From a virus, in IMG/VR virus record IMGVR_UViG_3300020159_004055, positions 1 to 63,350 of that record: DNA of 63,350 nt; one strand, written 5' to 3'. The first letter of the stretch is position 1; each line of letters starts with the position of its first letter. The notes under the pieces were generated by a model. That model was given only the letters and a program-made list of their open reading frames with translations, did not search any database and was not told where the DNA came from. The position numbers and the translations under genes were made by a program. Below are positions 7,645-18,500 of the stretch, piece after piece.

Positions 7645-9375
7645 ATGGCTAATAACATTTTTAGAAAGAACAACATTCTCATAAGGGGTCTTCTCAGTGA
7701 TTCCTACGAGTTCTTGCAAAGAACTTACAACCAATCAAGAAATGTTTTTACTGTAGCTTCTGCTTGGGGGCAGATCCTTTTTGTAATCGAAAACCTTTCC
7801 CAGTTGATTCTTTACTTTATTGAAGATTCAATTACTGAACTAAATATGCAAGAAGCTACAAGGAGCTATTCCATAAAAAGTTTGGCAAGAATTGCAGGGT
7901 ATGATCCTGTTAGAGGTATGTCAGCTCAGGGTGAGGTTGCTATATCATGGAATCTTAAAGAAGCGGATGCTGGCGGTGGAGCTGTTATACTTAACGGATA
8001 TCCCAAAATACAAAACATTCAAAATGGATTACCTTACACTCTGATCCTTAACTCACCATCAATTAAGATTCCTCTCAGTAGGGGAACGACATTTAACTTC
8101 AAAATAGTCCAGGGTGCTTTTTCAAGTTCGAACTTCACAGGAACCGGAAGGGCTTTGCAAAGTTTTAATCTCCCATCTAAAGCTGGATCCTACATCGACC
8201 AATTCTACATCGATGTTTATGTAAATGGTACTAAATGGAGAAGATATGAATCACTATATGATATTCCTCTTGATGGTGAGGGATATTTAATTAGAAGTGG
8301 GATCGAAGAAGGAATTGATATTTACTTTGGAAATTCTAATTTTGGTAAAGTACCTCAATCGGGAAGCACGATAAGAGTAGAGTACTTACAAACCTCTGGA
8401 TTCAACGGTAACCTCCAGTCAAGAACTGATAGTCCTCTGACTTACAGATTTCTTGATTCTGGAACGGATCTCTTTGGAAATGACGTCAATCTGAATAACT
8501 ATTTAGGTATTGGCGGTGTTCTAGACCCTTCCTTCGGTGCAGACCCGGAACCAATCGAGATTACAAGATTGGTTGCACCAAAAACATCTCGTGCTTTCGT
8601 TTTTGCAAACGCTGAAAACTATGAGATTTTTCTTCAGAGGTTTAACATTTTTTCTCAAATACAGGCATTTTCGACTTTCGATGATGAATATTTGGACGAC
8701 GACAACGTTATTTACATTTTCTTGGTTCCTGATGTTACGATCTCTCTGACTTCAAACCAGGACTATTTTGATATCCCACAAACTCAATTCATCTTAACCA
8801 CAAGTCAAAAACTTTCTATTCTAAATCTTATCGAAGATTCAGGAAGAATGATCGCGACTACCGTTGTTAAAATTATAGACCCTGAAGTTTCAAGATATGT
8901 AGCTAATGTTTCCATGTCAATATTTGAAGGATATGATCCTGAGCTTATAAAGGATAAGGTCAGGACTTCAATTTCAGAATATATGCTCAATCTGAAAAGG
9001 AGAGATAGAGTTCCAAAATCAGATTTCATTGCTTTAATTGAAGCCATAGAAGGTGTGGACTCTGTTTCAGTTTATTTCATTGGACAAGAAAATGAAAGTT
9101 ACCACGCAACTGTCGATAATCTAGCAAATGCATCCTCGGCCCAACTCAATAGACAAATTGGTCTGGATGAATATGGCGATATAATTATTGGAAGGGGACA
9201 ACTAATCTTGCTTCGTGGTGGATGGAGCGACAGATATGGTGTTAATTATGAACAAGGAATTGTGGCTGGAAAACCAAGCGCATTAAACATAGCGATAACT
9301 TCAATAAATCCTAAAGATTTCTTGGGTGAACTTAATGCTCAAACCAAAGCAAGAATAATTCAACAAAATAGATAA
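7645..9375 (+). CDS. 6: Baseplate wedge protein gp6 (baseplate J-like)
   Basis: The 576-residue product directly follows gp25, the position of gp6/gpJ in contractile phages, and T4 gp6 is of similar size (about 660). The N-terminal helical segment (residues about 15-75, with LSQLILYFIEDSITEL) is followed by beta-rich domains and a C-terminal part (about 380-500) with a repeated alpha/beta unit (SKDFIALIEAIEGVDSV style) typical of J-like proteins. In the virion, gp6 forms the ring that holds the wedges together and drives the star transition. Identity rests on position, size and general pattern. Confidence 0.7.
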   Translation: MANNIFRKNNILIRGLLSDSYEFLQRTYNQSRNVFTVASAWGQILFVIENLSQLILYFIEDSITELNMQEATRSYSIKSLARIAGYDPVRGMSAQGEVAISWNLKEADAGGGAVILNGYPKIQNIQNGLPYTLILNSPSIKIPLSRGTTFNFKIVQGAFSSSNFTGTGRALQSFNLPSKAGSYIDQFYIDVYVNGTKWRRYESLYDIPLDGEGYLIRSGIEEGIDIYFGNSNFGKVPQSGSTIRVEYLQTSGFNGNLQSRTDSPLTYRFLDSGTDLFGNDVNLNNYLGIGGVLDPSFGADPEPIEITRLVAPKTSRAFVFANAENYEIFLQRFNIFSQIQAFSTFDDEYLDDDNVIYIFLVPDVTISLTSNQDYFDIPQTQFILTTSQKLSILNLIEDSGRMIATTVVKIIDPEVSRYVANVSMSIFEGYDPELIKDKVRTSISEYMLNLKRRDRVPKSDFIALIEAIEGVDSVSVYFIGQENESYHATVDNLANASSAQLNRQIGLDEYGDIIIGRGQLILLRGGWSDRYGVNYEQGIVAGKPSALNIAITSINPKDFLGELNAQTKARIIQQNR

Positions 9376-9376
9376 G

Positions 9377-9910
9377 ATGGCAAAAAGGGACTTTTCTCCG
9401 TTTCTTCCACCCGTGGAATCATCATACACGGTAAAAGGAATAAAATTTAACACTTCAACAACTAATTTTGAAGAGCCTGACGATCTATACAAGAGCATAA
9501 GTAAAGCTGAAGAAAGGGCTTTTAATATCGGTTGTTCTGGATACAGGAGCGTGACTACAAATGCAGTTGGTGACCAATTGTATGGTCCCTGCTCTAGCTT
9601 AAATGACTATGTGAATATCACTAAGCAAATAAGACCTGCTCAACGCCCCCGTGAGTACTACAGTTTCGATCCAACGGACAATTTGTACGACGTTAGAGAC
9701 TCTGTCAATGACGCCAACATTAGGGAAGGTTTTAATTACAAGAATGAAATATTCCCCAGAACTATGTCACAGATTATTTTCAGAGATCCCAGAAGAACCG
9801 AGATTCTTGAAAATATGCAAAGGATCATATTTGCAATGATCGAATCAGTTAAGCAAATTCGAAATTTTGTTAACTACACGGTTCCTTCGAACAATAAAAG
9901 GGTATTCTAA
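9377..9910 (+). CDS. Putative baseplate protein
   Basis: This 177-residue product lies 2 bases after gp6 and 3 bases before the next large baseplate gene, so it belongs to the wedge operon. It is Tyr/Asn/Arg-rich with a Pro-rich N-terminus (FSPFLPPVE) and a C-terminal amphipathic helix (residues about 145-165). It has no recognised family. In T4 the small wedge component gp53 is about this size, so it could be a functional counterpart, but no sequence motif supports that. Confidence 0.5.
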   Translation: MAKRDFSPFLPPVESSYTVKGIKFNTSTTNFEEPDDLYKSISKAEERAFNIGCSGYRSVTTNAVGDQLYGPCSSLNDYVNITKQIRPAQRPREYYSFDPTDNLYDVRDSVNDANIREGFNYKNEIFPRTMSQIIFRDPRRTEILENMQRIIFAMIESVKQIRNFVNYTVPSNNKRVF

Positions 9911-9912
9911 TA

Positions 9913-12900
9913 ATGGCAGATAGACATTTAAAGTTTTTTGATAAGAAGGGACTTCCACTTAATTTTGAATATGTTGGTGCTGAGGTTTCGTACCCTTTGA
10001 ATTTAGTTTTTAATTACGAAACGAGTTCGAACAATTCTACACCCACAGCCGGGAAAATATCTTTCTTTGATTTAGGTAGCAATGTCATTTATTTGAATAT
10101 TCTTGACATGAACGGCCTGAATATAACAAACTGGGCTCAATCTGTTAATGATAGCTTAATTCAGGGAGGTAAGATTTCTCTAAAAATGAATGTGATCCCA
10201 GCAATTGTTGTTACTGCTGAGATCTCTTCAGTTTCTATCTCTTCCGGAATAATAACTTTAAATCTGGTTAGGTTTGTTGGACCTACCTCCATTTCAAACG
10301 GAAACGTTACATACTGTGAAACTATCACGCAGGATTTACCCGGCGGATATTTTAGAGGTAATATCTATTTTGATCCTGTTTCTGCTGGTCTTTATGAGAA
10401 CGAACAGATTTTTATTGTCCAACAATTTAAGGATACTGCCACAAATTCCCAATTTATTGGATATCCACACACGGGAGTAACTGGTGCCGCCGGAAATCCT
10501 TTATGGAGAACCAGATGGGAGGATGATACTTACGGTAACGTTGATGTTAGCAACATCATTTTTACTTACAAAATTGAAGAAAATGATCCCGACATTGGTG
10601 GAGATCCTTCTATAACAAATTACCAGAATATAGCCATTCCAGTAGTTCAGGATCTCAACGACTATTATGCTGGCGGGTATATCAACACTCTTGAAGCTTC
10701 AACACCCTCTAGGGCTCTTCAAGTAAATGTTGCTATCAACGGACCAGAACAGGGAGCAGAAGTTTATCAAAGAAGACTTATCATTGAAGATATAACTTCT
10801 ACTACTACAAAGATCGCAGAAATAGACTTTTATGGACAAATAATAGGATCCGATGAAAGACTTGATGTTTTAACACGAAATTTAGGCAGGGCTTTTCTGG
10901 CGGAAGACTCTACAATTTTAAGAACACATGATCCAAGTGAGCCCCTTCCTAACTACATAGAAATAAACGAAAAAAGGAAAGAGTTAATGGTAGCGGGGGA
11001 AGAAATTTTCCCTTATATCGGAAGCTATAAAGGCCTTATAGGAGCTTTAAAGTTCTTTGGATACCAAGACCTTAGAATTAAAGAATATTGGCTTAATCTT
11101 AATTATAACCAGGTAAGCTTAACCCCTCTACAAGAGACCCAACAATTTTTAAATAGGTACACAAATACTGCGTCCCCAAACCAGACTATTTTAATTGCCG
11201 ATGTTCTTGATAATGAAAATTCCGGAAAGTATAGATTAGAGCAAACGTACGGACCAAACTCTAGTGGTGAGTATGTTCTAGATGTTTCCTCCGAGAATAC
11301 GCTGGTTCCTTCAAGAACATACAAGAAAACCTCTTTATTCGGACTATACTATGATATAAACACAACCTCAGCCCTCACTGATGAGTTTGGTTACCCAATT
11401 ACTCCGGAAGCTTTCGCTTTTACGCAGGAAGAGGTTTTAGTTAAATTATTTGCACTCAAACAAAGATTGAAGCAATCTTATTTGCCTTTGAATGCAAGAA
11501 TCATTGACATAACAGGGGAGGGAGTTTATTATAACGTTTACAACACAAAATCTTGGACAGACACAGTAGACCGTAGTGATGTTGAATCTGGAAATAACAT
11601 AAGCTTCAAGACTAATCCAGATTTCGGGTTTATAGAAGATTTAAGAGCTTTCGGAACCAGAACTACTCCTATTTCTATTCAAGCTCCTATGAACTACTTT
11701 AACGTTGAAGATATTGACGTTTCTGTAGTTGGAGGTACCGGCGATGCATTTTTATTTTCCTCGTCGACCCGGTATAATGCAAGCTTGGAATTGACACGAG
11801 GAAAAAGATATGACTTTTCTTTATTGACTTCGGGCTTTGATTTTTACATAACCCAGGATATTAATCTGACACAGGTTGATCCGAATGGTGTGACTGGAAA
11901 TGGAGCAACTGGGGGAACACTAACATTCGACGTTACTCCACAGGCAACTGGTCCTTACTACTATTACTCTTCTGTTAATACATCAAAACTAAATGGAACA
12001 ATAACTTTCGTTGATGCCTCAATTTCAGATTTTGGTAATATCGTTGCTCCACTACAAAATGGGCAGAATTATACAGCTTCTCAGAATCTTTCGATGATCG
12101 AGGCAATCAATAATTTCTATGAGCTCAAGATGGATGGCGATATCATTAATTTAGGAGACAATATTGGACTGCCTGAGGGTGGAGTACCTGTTGGTATGCC
12201 GGTCGTTTTGGAATTGGATGTTGACACCTGGGATTGGGACGAAATGGGAATGTCCTGGGACTCTATGGTTTTACCACAATTCTTAAGCAACCAAAGTGCA
12301 CTTACTTGGCAAACTATTGACTTTTCGGCATATAATGAAATTGAGTGGGTTTTAGAAAAATCGCAAAATCAACCAGGATCTGGATATTACTTTTCGCATA
12401 GAGGATATGCAATTGATTTTTTCAGACTTGCCCATTTCCTACCTTACACTGGAGAATATGATGTTACTTGTTATCTCTATGATGCCTTCAATTTCAAAAA
12501 CAGAAAAATATCAAAATCTGCAATTACGGTTTCTCCAAGAACCATTCAAATAGATGCTTGGACTAGATACAGAGAAAATGAGATTTATCTATGGGACCAA
12601 ACTGTCAGGGATTGGGATTCTTATGAATCCATTTGGGAAGCTCCAGCTGAAGGAAAAACAATCAATGAGCTGACCAAGCAGATCCCTGAAGCAATTTTAG
12701 ATTTTGCTATTTATGGGAATAACTCTATCGATGGCCAGCAATTAGAAGTTAAGATGGATGTTGATTCTATCGGTGCATCCGGTAACGTTTCAATCACACA
12801 AAACATACTCGACGTATCTAAAATTTACTCCCTTTTGATATCTGGTAGTCAATATGGATACGCTCAAGTACACACCACTCAACCACATGGGTTTCAAAAT

Positions 12901-13929
12901 GGTTCCCAGGTTTACATTTCGGGATCCATCCCAGACTTGAATAAATCTTGGAACATCACTATTCCTAGTGGGGCAACAGGTTACTCTTTTGAAATATCAT
13001 ATATTCTAGGGGCACAATCTGGTGTTGGTGCTACTTCCGGTTCCGGATCTATAGCGGGTGGAACGGCTTATTATGTTCTTCCTTCTACATACCCGGATCA
13101 GGTTGTTACTGGGGGTGGAAGCATTTCAGTTTCAATAAATGGAAGAGTCATAGGGGCAACAGCATCTGGATCCAATCTACAATCTACAGCAAACTCTATT
13201 ATACAGGAGATTAATTCGGTAACTACACAGCCTGACTACTTTGCTCAAACGTTTGATCCAGAGGCAGACCCGGTCCTCATAAATCTAGTTGCTGACACAT
13301 CAACGGGGAATATTGGAAACGGTGATGTTGTAACAGTTTCACTGAGTGGATCCCTTAATTTAGTCAGTGCAGATCCATCATTAAGCGGAGGAGTAACTGG
13401 AAGTACACAATACGTTACTTGGGATCCAGCCAGCGGATCTTTGCCTGTAGAAAATCTGAAATTCTTTGGAACTAAAAATTTAGTTTGGGAGACTTTTACT
13501 GACGCTGCTTGGGATAATGCTTATGCACACGGTTGGGATGATTTTGAGTACGAAAACGGATGGCTAGGTGGGTTTGAAATACACTCTGCAAAGGTTGGCG
13601 ATAATATTAAAGTAAGCACAGGTAATGAAACTTACCCATTTCCCACTGGGGTAACTTTCGAAGCTGGAACCGGAGGCACCGGAGCATCTGCATATCTTTC
13701 TTTGGGATCTGCGGCAACTCAATTAAACGGTTCAGGAGATCCTAATATTACAAATTTTTACTACCGCGTTGTTCCTTCTACAGAAACGGCAACTTTGACC
13801 ACTTCCGGACCAACAAGCGTTTCAATTTTCCCATTTGCTGCAACCGGTGGTTCTCTGGCTGTACCGTCTTCTGTTCCGGGATCTCCACCACCTCTAGTAG
13901 TTTCATTCACAGTAGCCACCGGACCGTAA
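9913..13929 (+). CDS. Very large baseplate/tail protein in the gp7 position
   Basis: The 1338-residue protein follows gp25 and gp6, where T4 encodes gp7 (about 1030 residues), the outer wedge scaffold. The N-terminal third has beta-rich repeats, and residues about 345-400 contain a helical block (KRKELMVAGEEIFPYIGSY) with conserved-looking Trp/Tyr positions. The middle (about 770-900) is Trp/Asp-rich (DTWDWDEMGMSWDSM), and the last 350 residues are Gly/Ser/Thr-rich strands suggestive of adhesin domains. I infer a wedge protein with added surface domains. No catalytic motif is visible. It is followed after 14 bases by the PKD-domain gene. Confidence 0.5.
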   Translation: MADRHLKFFDKKGLPLNFEYVGAEVSYPLNLVFNYETSSNNSTPTAGKISFFDLGSNVIYLNILDMNGLNITNWAQSVNDSLIQGGKISLKMNVIPAIVVTAEISSVSISSGIITLNLVRFVGPTSISNGNVTYCETITQDLPGGYFRGNIYFDPVSAGLYENEQIFIVQQFKDTATNSQFIGYPHTGVTGAAGNPLWRTRWEDDTYGNVDVSNIIFTYKIEENDPDIGGDPSITNYQNIAIPVVQDLNDYYAGGYINTLEASTPSRALQVNVAINGPEQGAEVYQRRLIIEDITSTTTKIAEIDFYGQIIGSDERLDVLTRNLGRAFLAEDSTILRTHDPSEPLPNYIEINEKRKELMVAGEEIFPYIGSYKGLIGALKFFGYQDLRIKEYWLNLNYNQVSLTPLQETQQFLNRYTNTASPNQTILIADVLDNENSGKYRLEQTYGPNSSGEYVLDVSSENTLVPSRTYKKTSLFGLYYDINTTSALTDEFGYPITPEAFAFTQEEVLVKLFALKQRLKQSYLPLNARIIDITGEGVYYNVYNTKSWTDTVDRSDVESGNNISFKTNPDFGFIEDLRAFGTRTTPISIQAPMNYFNVEDIDVSVVGGTGDAFLFSSSTRYNASLELTRGKRYDFSLLTSGFDFYITQDINLTQVDPNGVTGNGATGGTLTFDVTPQATGPYYYYSSVNTSKLNGTITFVDASISDFGNIVAPLQNGQNYTASQNLSMIEAINNFYELKMDGDIINLGDNIGLPEGGVPVGMPVVLELDVDTWDWDEMGMSWDSMVLPQFLSNQSALTWQTIDFSAYNEIEWVLEKSQNQPGSGYYFSHRGYAIDFFRLAHFLPYTGEYDVTCYLYDAFNFKNRKISKSAITVSPRTIQIDAWTRYRENEIYLWDQTVRDWDSYESIWEAPAEGKTINELTKQIPEAILDFAIYGNNSIDGQQLEVKMDVDSIGASGNVSITQNILDVSKIYSLLISGSQYGYAQVHTTQPHGFQNGSQVYISGSIPDLNKSWNITIPSGATGYSFEISYILGAQSGVGATSGSGSIAGGTAYYVLPSTYPDQVVTGGGSISVSINGRVIGATASGSNLQSTANSIIQEINSVTTQPDYFAQTFDPEADPVLINLVADTSTGNIGNGDVVTVSLSGSLNLVSADPSLSGGVTGSTQYVTWDPASGSLPVENLKFFGTKNLVWETFTDAAWDNAYAHGWDDFEYENGWLGGFEIHSAKVGDNIKVSTGNETYPFPTGVTFEAGTGGTGASAYLSLGSAATQLNGSGDPNITNFYYRVVPSTETATLTTSGPTSVSIFPFAATGGSLAVPSSVPGSPPPLVVSFTVATGP

Positions 13930-13943
13930 AAAGATTATAGAAT

Positions 13944-15548
13944 ATGCCTTCAACAATAACTATTTACCAATCTCAATCAGTGCTATTCACAGACACCTCC
14001 AGTGGTGGTGTTCCTCCATATTCAAGACTTTGGTCTTTCACAGGCGGTGACATCTCCAGTTCAACCGGAGCTACAGCACTAGTTACCTATTCAAATCCGG
14101 GAGCTTACACTGCTTCTCTCACTGTTACTGATGACATTGGGGTTGCTGCTTCTTATAACAGTTTAAGTGGTATTACTGTTAACCCTCCAGTAATTACTGC
14201 ATCATTTACTAATTCTCCATCCAGCTCTGTGCTAATGTCACAAACCATTTCATTCACCGATACAACTACTGGTCTCCCCGTCGGTGCAACCGGATGGTCT
14301 TGGAGCATAGGGGGAAGCGGATTTGCTACTACCCAAAATTCAAGTTTAACCTTCAACGATTGGGTTTTAGTTCCGGGATCTTCAATTGCTGACCCAGCTG
14401 GTACATCTTTATCTGCGAACGTATCTTTGCTAGCTTCAAACTCTTATACCTCAGATACTGAATCTAAAAATATTACTTTTAGTAAGGTAGGAACAACAGA
14501 AACAACGATTTTAAATAGATCTGCGCCATCCGGTGCTTATTCTAGGTACGCTGATGTGAGTTACTCTGGGGTTCTAGCTTCATCCCTTGGATATCCCACA
14601 GCTACTTATGTGTATGAAATAGATCTTGCAAGTTATGGTCACACTGTTGACCAGTTCCATTCTGATCGTGAGGTAGCATATATGGTTGTTACCGGATTAA
14701 CTGGAAAACCTGAATTTTTGCAAAATGGGGTATCAACGGTTAGCGGTTACATTCTGGTTGATGATTCTTTATATGGATCGGGTGCACCCGAGATATCTCT
14801 AGGAAGATATTTGACACCTGCATTAAATGCCAAAAAGATATTCTTTACCGACAGTGGTACCGTGGGCAACATTACAAATTTGATAACTGCAAAAAATTGG
14901 ACTACGTCTTTAATATCTTCTGTGCTGACAAACATTTACCCACAGCTTAATTCTGCACAGGGGATTTACTATGGAATAGTATACCCTGCTTCCGCCTTCA
15001 GTTCGGGTAGGAATCCTATAGTTTATTCCCCCCAGTACTTAGCTTCCTTGGGAGCGTCTGGACAAAGTATAGAAATAGGATTAGCTGTAGTTTTTGGAAC
15101 TTCTTATTCCGTAGTTTGTAATCTTAATGACAACGCGGGGGTTGGTAATGAAACTGGTGGAGACTATTACTTGATGCAGAGTGTTGGCGGTAACTTAGGT
15201 GTTGCTGCCATGCTCAATTCTGCAATAGCAGCTTCTAGTGTTCCTGGTGGCACTGCCTCTATAGAATTCGTGTCTGATTCAACCTTGAATATTTACCCCG
15301 CAAGTACCCCTGCTTCATACAGCGGACTTCGAATGGAGGTAAAAAATAGATCAATAACCTCGGTCTCTTTAAGTGATAACACAGAAACATTAAATGCAAC
15401 ATACGGCTTATCACTTTTGCCCGTCTTTTATAATTACACTGGTACAACGCAACCTTCTTGCATAGGAATGCCTCCCTACTTTAATTTGAATAATCTGGAT
15501 TACCTTTCCAATGGAACTAGCATAGTCTACGGAAACTCTATTTTCTAA
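13944..15548 (+). CDS. PKD-domain tail adhesin
   Basis: The 534-residue product begins with one clear PKD (Ig-like) domain, residues about 5-80, containing FTDTSSGGVPPYSRLWSF and YSNPGAYTASLTVTDD. A second, less regular copy follows (about 85-155, with FTDTTTGLPVG and WSWSIGG). The rest is Ser/Thr/Tyr-rich beta structure without a recognised family. PKD domains are protein- or glycan-binding modules and are common in Bacteroidota surface proteins. In a phage tail operon it is most simply a receptor-binding or decoration protein. PKD identity is firm; role is inferred. Confidence 0.65.
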   Translation: MPSTITIYQSQSVLFTDTSSGGVPPYSRLWSFTGGDISSSTGATALVTYSNPGAYTASLTVTDDIGVAASYNSLSGITVNPPVITASFTNSPSSSVLMSQTISFTDTTTGLPVGATGWSWSIGGSGFATTQNSSLTFNDWVLVPGSSIADPAGTSLSANVSLLASNSYTSDTESKNITFSKVGTTETTILNRSAPSGAYSRYADVSYSGVLASSLGYPTATYVYEIDLASYGHTVDQFHSDREVAYMVVTGLTGKPEFLQNGVSTVSGYILVDDSLYGSGAPEISLGRYLTPALNAKKIFFTDSGTVGNITNLITAKNWTTSLISSVLTNIYPQLNSAQGIYYGIVYPASAFSSGRNPIVYSPQYLASLGASGQSIEIGLAVVFGTSYSVVCNLNDNAGVGNETGGDYYLMQSVGGNLGVAAMLNSAIAASSVPGGTASIEFVSDSTLNIYPASTPASYSGLRMEVKNRSITSVSLSDNTETLNATYGLSLLPVFYNYTGTTQPSCIGMPPYFNLNNLDYLSNGTSIVYGNSIF

Positions 15549-15566
15549 CCAAAGATAAATAAACAA

Positions 15567-18500
15567 ATGCCAACTACTTTTTTATACATTAACGACGCTA
15601 AACTAGATTCATTCGGGGATGTTTGGGCTGTAGGAAGGGATCTTACTAAATACGACGGAGAATCTTGGTCATACTACGATTCGTCTAATTCAGTAGTTCC
15701 GACCAATTTACCATATTATCTAGATACTCGTTCCATTTCGATAGATAATTTTGACAATAAATGGGTTGGTTGTGCAGTCACGACATCTTTATCTCAGGAG
15801 TTAGTATTTTTTGCAAAAGGTCCACAAGCTGCAACTGGATCCAGCTGGTCTTTAAGTGATTTTGGATCTTTGTCTACAATTTCTCCCAATTGGGATGTTC
15901 CAACTATATTCGCTTCTCCTTACGCACAAGAAGTACTTGCATTTATTTCTCCGCTGAACGGCGGTGCAGGAACGGGGGGTACAGCAAATGTAGGAGTGAC
16001 CGGTGGATATCTTTGGAAATATGACATCGTTTCTGAAACTTGGTCTGAGGTTTCTCCTGGATACACATGGCCACACATCTATCAAATAAATGCGAAAGGA
16101 ATAGATGGTACTAACTTTGAATACTACTTATCTACTGATGATGGTCTACAAATTATTCCCCCGGGGGATCTAGACACACAAACGCTAGATGACGGATCAC
16201 TTTTCATACCACAACTTCGTAAATACAATTCTTACACCTCAGGCATAGGTGGTGATATAGTTTATTCGGTTTCCTTTGACGAAAATGGTAATTATTGGGC
16301 TGGAACCGAAAATGGAATATCCTATTGGGATGGCAGGAAATATTTTACATGGGACTATGGATCCGGTGTTGGTGTAACAAAGGTAGTATCAAGAAAAAAT
16401 GGACACGTATTTTTCAGAATTGGAGACCCGTTCCTCCTAAGTTCAACCTCCGTTGGTTTTTACCATTTTAATGGGGACACTTTTACTCAATTTACAAGTT
16501 CAAATTCGACTCTTCCCGATGATAGGGTTATTTCTATTCTTCTTGCAGAAGAAAAATCTGAAGCAGGAGCACTAACTGTCTATGAAAATGATCTTTGGAT
16601 AGTCTCTGGAAATTACGTGTCTCTGTTTGATTATGTTTTACCCCACGTGTATGCAACATCAAAATACGCTGGCACTACTGGATGGAACTTTGTAAATTAT
16701 TCTTATACCACAGAGGGAGGAACTACAGACACTGCAAGAATTCCAAAGGCAGACAAATATAGCTGGGTCTATCCATCGTGGAGACCTTATGAAAATAAGT
16801 ATCTTGAAAATTTACATCCCGGTTTGGATCCAAGGAATCTTTTCTTAGAAACCAATTTCAAAGATATAGCAAATGGTAGAGCTGGGACACAAGACTACTG
16901 GAATAAGGGTGAAATAGTTCCTATAGAAGAAGTTGATGTACAAAAGCTTATTCCCAATTATGAGTGGTTAACTACAACGACATCTTTTGAAGTTACATCA
17001 GTTTCTAAATATAAAAATTTGAACGTTGTAACTGGATACAGTAGCGAGTCTAGCATTACTCTAGGAGAAGTAAACAACAACAATCCTAGCTATGCCTTAA
17101 CTAATCCAAACCCAACAAATTCTGCGGGTGGAACTGGAAACGTTGGATTTGTTTCCATATATTCCGATGCCGGTCAGCTAACTTCTGTTATTCCATTTAG
17201 AGGTTTCGAGACTAAGGTCTTTAAAGCTATCCCTTCGCTAGACGATTCCTCTATTTTTGTCGTTGGTAGTTTTAAAAAATTTATAGAATTTTCGGAGTTT
17301 GTTTTCCCGTCGAATTATCCAGGCGCATCCCTAATGAATGTGACTGGAGTGACTGGTCCAACCGGAGGTCCTATTGGATTTTCGAACATAGCAGCACCCG
17401 GACTAACTTCTGGATTCCCTTATCCTTGGATTTTAAATGGTGCAACCGGTGCAACCAGCGGAATTTACTTGCCGGATACTAGCTTTTTAGAGGACCGGGA
17501 GGCAATGTTTATAGCAGAGATAGATGTTGACCTAGGAAACACTGTTAGTTATGGTGATATTGATTTTTCCCAAACAAATGCTCTTTCTAAATTTTGTTTG
17601 AAAAATTTCAGATATTTTCCGGGAGCTGATGGAAGCTATGATCCAACGGGTGTTATTGATCCGAGTTTCCCGACACCTTTATCCTTTGAGAAACTGGATC
17701 TTTCGATTTCTAAAAATTCAGTAAGAATAACAAGCAATTATTTAGGAGGGATAGCCACTCTGAAGAACGGCTGGACCGGGCAAAGTGATTTCAACAATTC
17801 ACCAGAATTCCTATTTTCAGCAAAACAATCTGCAACTGGATCATATGACTACAGTGGTTCGTATCTGGACCTCAATTCAAGTTTAGATCTCAGAAGTGGT
17901 TTTATTGTCGGATTGTCTGGAGCTGGCACGTCTTACTTAGATGGAATTACCTCTTTGATCAATGCATCAACTTATTTACTAACTGGAACTTCAACATTTG
18001 ATGTAGTTTCACCTCAGGTGACCCTATCACACCCACAGCCTGGTTATTCATTACCTTATTTCATTCTTAATGATCTAAACAGTACCGGAATAACTGCAGG
18101 GTTCATAATCAACAATGCTGGGGAAACTGGAGCTGGGTACACGACCTGGTACGACACAATAAAAGGATATAAATCGGACAATCAATATTATTTGAACTCT
18201 TTGTATACTTCTAGTGGTTCTGTTTTAACACCAGTTTCCCAAATATCCTTCTCTGGAACTACTGGAAGTGTGAACATCGTAACACTTTCTCTTAAACCAG
18301 GTGGGCTTCTGGAAACAGCCTCGACATATGAATTTTTAGATGAAAATTACGGAAGCCCATTTTTGGTTTCTTTAAGTGATCAAAGTGATACTCTTGATAA
18401 TCGTGATCAATATACCTCAATTTATTACCCATATACACCAGGTGTTACCGGAAGTGGACATGTAATTCTAAAGAGAAATGTTAGCGGAACCTACATAGAT

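Noticed and set aside
15554-15561. GATAAATA as a late promoter before 15567
   Set aside because: It lies only 5 bases before the start codon, as does a similar site that overlaps the ATG at 35496; better explained as an A-rich translation leader.
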